64,000 nt of DNA from Pukyongia sp963768085 (GTDB lineage Bacteria; Bacteroidota; Bacteroidia; Flavobacteriales; Flavobacteriaceae). Shown here in pieces: positions 63,698-64,000 of the stretch. The notes below the pieces were generated by a model. The model did not search any database, had not been told where the DNA came from, and saw nothing but the letters and a program-made list of their open reading frames with translations. The stretch covers positions 744,001-808,000 of the forward strand of contig CAVYGO010000003.1 of assembly GCA_963768085.1 (NCBI GenBank), given 5' to 3'. Position 1 is the stretch's first letter. The number at the start of each line of letters is the position of its first letter. The translations under genes were made by a program, and so were the position numbers.

Positions 63698-64000
63698 ATG
63701 AAGTTTAACACCAAAGCAATTCACGGGGGCCAGCATGATGTAGATCCGGCCTACGGATCGGTTATGCCTCCTATATATCAAACAAGTACGTACGCTCAAA
63801 CCACCCCCGGAGGCCATAAAGGATTTGAGTATTCAAGAAGTGGAAATCCCACTAGAGCAGCACTGGAACGTGCTTTTGCCAGTATAGAAAACGGGAAGCA
63901 CGGTTTGGCATTTGCAAGTGGATTATCCGCCATTGACGCTGTTGTAAAATTGCTTAAACCTGGAGATGAGGTTATTTCTACCAATGATCTATACGGAGGG
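63698..64000 (+). CDS. Cystathionine gamma-synthase/lyase-like PLP enzyme, 5' part
   Basis: The frame opens at ATG 63698 and runs to the window edge without stop. MKFNTKAIHGGQHDVDPAYGSVMPPIYQTSTYAQ, then YSRSGNPTRAALERAFASIENG and FASGLSAIDAVVKLLKPGDEVISTNDLYGG, is the N-terminal part of the Cys/Met metabolism PLP-dependent family. The PLP lysine lies beyond the window, so synthase versus lyase cannot be settled. About 101 of some 380 codons are visible. Confidence 0.93.
   Translation, partial: MKFNTKAIHGGQHDVDPAYGSVMPPIYQTSTYAQTTPGGHKGFEYSRSGNPTRAALERAFASIENGKHGLAFASGLSAIDAVVKLLKPGDEVISTNDLYGG

Overview
The window looks like a chromosomal segment of a marine-type member of the Flavobacteriaceae (Bacteroidota). 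The evidence is a type IX secretion (T9SS) C-terminal sorting domain, a complete Bat (Bacteroides aerotolerance) operon, many lipoproteins with short SC/GC lipoboxes, moderate-to-low GC, and promoters of the Bacteroidota form TTTG-N19-TAnnTTTG. I saw no rRNA, tRNA, prophage, insertion sequence or CRISPR array. The gene content is mostly orderly chromosomal operons.

Layout. 1-2.9 kb: dinB, divergent from an NAD(P)-binding protein, a CYTH protein and a His/Asp-rich lipoprotein. 2.9-13.9 kb: a minus-strand operon of alpha-2-macroglobulin lipoprotein, PBP1C, GH20 hexosaminidase and CutC. 14-15.5 kb: a monooxygenase-like protein and an isoaspartyl peptidase/asparaginase whose signal peptide is out of frame with its only plausible ATG. 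15.6-19.9 kb: CAP lipoprotein, 3-hydroxyanthranilate dioxygenase, ALDH7-type dehydrogenase and a trehalase-like Tat lipoprotein. 19.9-25.7 kb: a minus-strand run of aldo/keto reductase, SDR, AlbA_2 protein, SPFH-GYF protein, zinc-ribbon membrane protein and calcineurin-like phosphatase, with a heptanucleotide tandem repeat just before the SDR start. 25.9-35 kb: the Bat operon. 35.1-39.4 kb: SulP transporter, CvpA, pheS and small conserved proteins. 39.5-43.5 kb: a large T9SS-secreted HYR/P-domain protein. 43.7-47.9 kb: gpsA, a lipoprotein, nadD, gmk and yicC.

48.1-58 kb is the most coherent catabolic locus. On the minus strand are two DUF1080 (3-keto-glycoside hydrolase type) lipoproteins, two TIM-barrel isomerase-like proteins, a Gfo/Idh/MocA oxidoreductase and an MFS permease. 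Divergently transcribed are a GMC oxidoreductase, its Tat-exported small subunit and a third TIM-barrel protein. Together they suggest oxidation of sugars or glycosides at C3 outside the cytoplasm, non-hydrolytic cleavage, import and reduction. A 14-bp palindrome of LacI type sits in the divergent spacer, and a perfect terminator-like hairpin lies inside the coding start of the last gene. 58-64 kb: azurin lipoprotein, YheT-like hydrolase, a TetR regulator flanked by two copies of one palindrome, a hydrolase and thioesterase, EamA transporter, ArsC-like protein, DUF3298 lipoprotein and the 5' end of a cystathionine gamma-synthase-like gene.

The items most worth a second look are the SPFH/zinc-ribbon/AlbA_2 operon with its repeat, the 3-keto-glycoside locus with its two regulatory-looking structures, the hairpin covering the start codon of the 3-hydroxyanthranilate dioxygenase gene, the asparaginase frame break, and the TetR operator pair.
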